From assembly GCA_964586765.1 (NCBI GenBank), contig CAZPHN010000050.1, positions 1 through 13,773 of the forward strand: a stretch of DNA of 13,773 bases, in the 5' to 3' direction. The notes below the pieces were generated by a model. The model saw only the letters and a program-made list of their open reading frames with translations. It was not told the DNA's origin and made no database searches. This stretch comes from UBA3263 sp964586765 (lineage in GTDB: Bacteria > Bacteroidota > Bacteroidia > Bacteroidales > Muribaculaceae). Below are positions 13,169 to 13,773 of this stretch, in pieces; within the stretch, counting starts at the first letter, position 1, and the number at the start of each line of letters is the position of its first letter. The position numbers and the translations under genes were made by a program.

Positions 13169-13773
13169 ATGCTTGATAAAATCGAATCACTGAAGGCGGA
13201 AATCGCTGCCATGCATGCCGACAATGAGGCTGCAGTGGAGGAACTCCGTATTAAATACCTCAGCAAAAAGGGCGAAATTTCATCGCTGATGAATGATTTC
13301 CGCTCTGTAGCTCCTGAAATGAAGCGCGAGTTGGGTCAGAAGCTCAACGAACTTAAAAATATGGCGACTGACCGCATCAATTCATTGCGCGAGCAGGTGG
13401 CTGCCGGTGCCGCCAGTGCCGCCGCTGCAGCGATGGACCTGACACGCACCCCCGCGCCGATGCCTATGGGTACACGCCACCCGCTGAATATTGTCCGTCA
13501 GGAAATCATCGACATTTTCTCTCGCATGGGTTTCAGTATTGCCGAAGGTCCGGAAATTGAGGATGACTGGCATGTATTTTCTTCGCTGAACTTTGCGGCT
13601 GACCATCCCGCGCGCGATATGCAGGACACTTTCTTCCTGAGCCGCGACACCGAGCAGGGTGATGTGTTGCTTCGCACCCACACCTCGTCGGTGCAGACCC
13701 GTGTGATGGAGAACGCTCAGCCCCCTATCCGCATTATCTGTCCCGGACGCGTTTACCGCAATGAGGCTATTTC
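13169..13773 (+). CDS. pheS: Phenylalanyl-tRNA synthetase alpha subunit, 5' part
   Basis: The first 201 codons of pheS; the gene runs off the right edge. The product pairs with PheT as an alpha2-beta2 enzyme that charges tRNA-Phe. The N-terminus (1-80) is the helical coiled-coil arm, with MLDKIESLKAEI, RIKYLSKKGEISSLM and ELGQKLNELK. It is followed by an Ala-rich linker and the catalytic core from HPLNIVRQEIIDIFSRMGF (motif 1 region) and EGPEIEDDWHVFSSLNF to the start of motif 2, GRVYRNEAIS. The ATG at 13169 gives the standard family N-terminus. It is transcribed divergently from receptor copy B. Confidence 0.97.
   Translation, partial: MLDKIESLKAEIAAMHADNEAAVEELRIKYLSKKGEISSLMNDFRSVAPEMKRELGQKLNELKNMATDRINSLREQVAAGAASAAAAAMDLTRTPAPMPMGTRHPLNIVRQEIIDIFSRMGFSIAEGPEIEDDWHVFSSLNFAADHPARDMQDTFFLSRDTEQGDVLLRTHTSSVQTRVMENAQPPIRIICPGRVYRNEAI

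Noticed and set aside
1..13773. CRISPR arrays, insertion sequences, toxin-antitoxin pairs or invertible promoters.
   Set aside because: No regularly spaced repeats, transposase-like protein, small paired genes or inverted repeats flanking promoters were found. The only long repeat is the same-orientation receptor pair.

Overview
The window looks like chromosomal DNA from a Bacteroidota, order Bacteroidales. The evidence is the set of gene families (a PCMD lipoprotein, a DUF1599 protein, a BT_3928-type DoxX protein, large outer-membrane beta-barrel receptors with an N-terminal carboxypeptidase-regulatory-like domain), the scarcity of Shine-Dalgarno sites, and promoters of the TTTG-N19/20-TAnnTTTG type. 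GC content seems higher than in Bacteroides itself, so a Muribaculaceae-like genome is my guess, not a demonstrated assignment.

Layout, left to right. Positions 1-454 hold no convincing gene. They contain short repeats and a terminator hairpin beside a tRNA-Leu(CAG), and may be an integration junction. Positions 455-5675 on the minus strand form one compact transcription unit: promoter, tRNA-Pro(UGG), two paralogous secreted beta-rich proteins, a PCMD lipoprotein, a duplicated DUF1599 protein and a BT_3928-type DoxX/MauE membrane protein. All five coding genes overlap the next one by 4-14 nt, and the first begins 2 nt after the tRNA 3' CCA. tRNA-Leu follows, with its own promoter overlapping the last stop codon. 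Positions 5685-5811 hold a possible small RNA with a promoter and a terminator. Positions 5862-6928 (minus) carry lpxH, for lipid A synthesis, and a MIP18/DUF59 metal-sulfur cluster assembly protein, overlapping by TTGA.

Positions 6995-13053 (minus) hold two tandem TonB-dependent-receptor-like outer membrane proteins of about 990 residues. Their signal peptides and promoters differ. The periplasmic regulatory and plug domains are almost identical, with 453 bp apparently identical base for base. The barrels have diverged by substitution without net length change. This mosaic suggests recent gene conversion of the plug and specialisation of the barrels. From 13169 on the plus strand, pheS (phenylalanyl-tRNA synthetase alpha subunit) starts and runs off the window. 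It is divergent from the second receptor, with two good promoters back to back in the 115-bp gap.

I see no classical defence system, transposase, CRISPR array or phage gene. The most unusual features are the tRNA-Pro-led operon with an almost leaderless first gene and the mosaic receptor pair.
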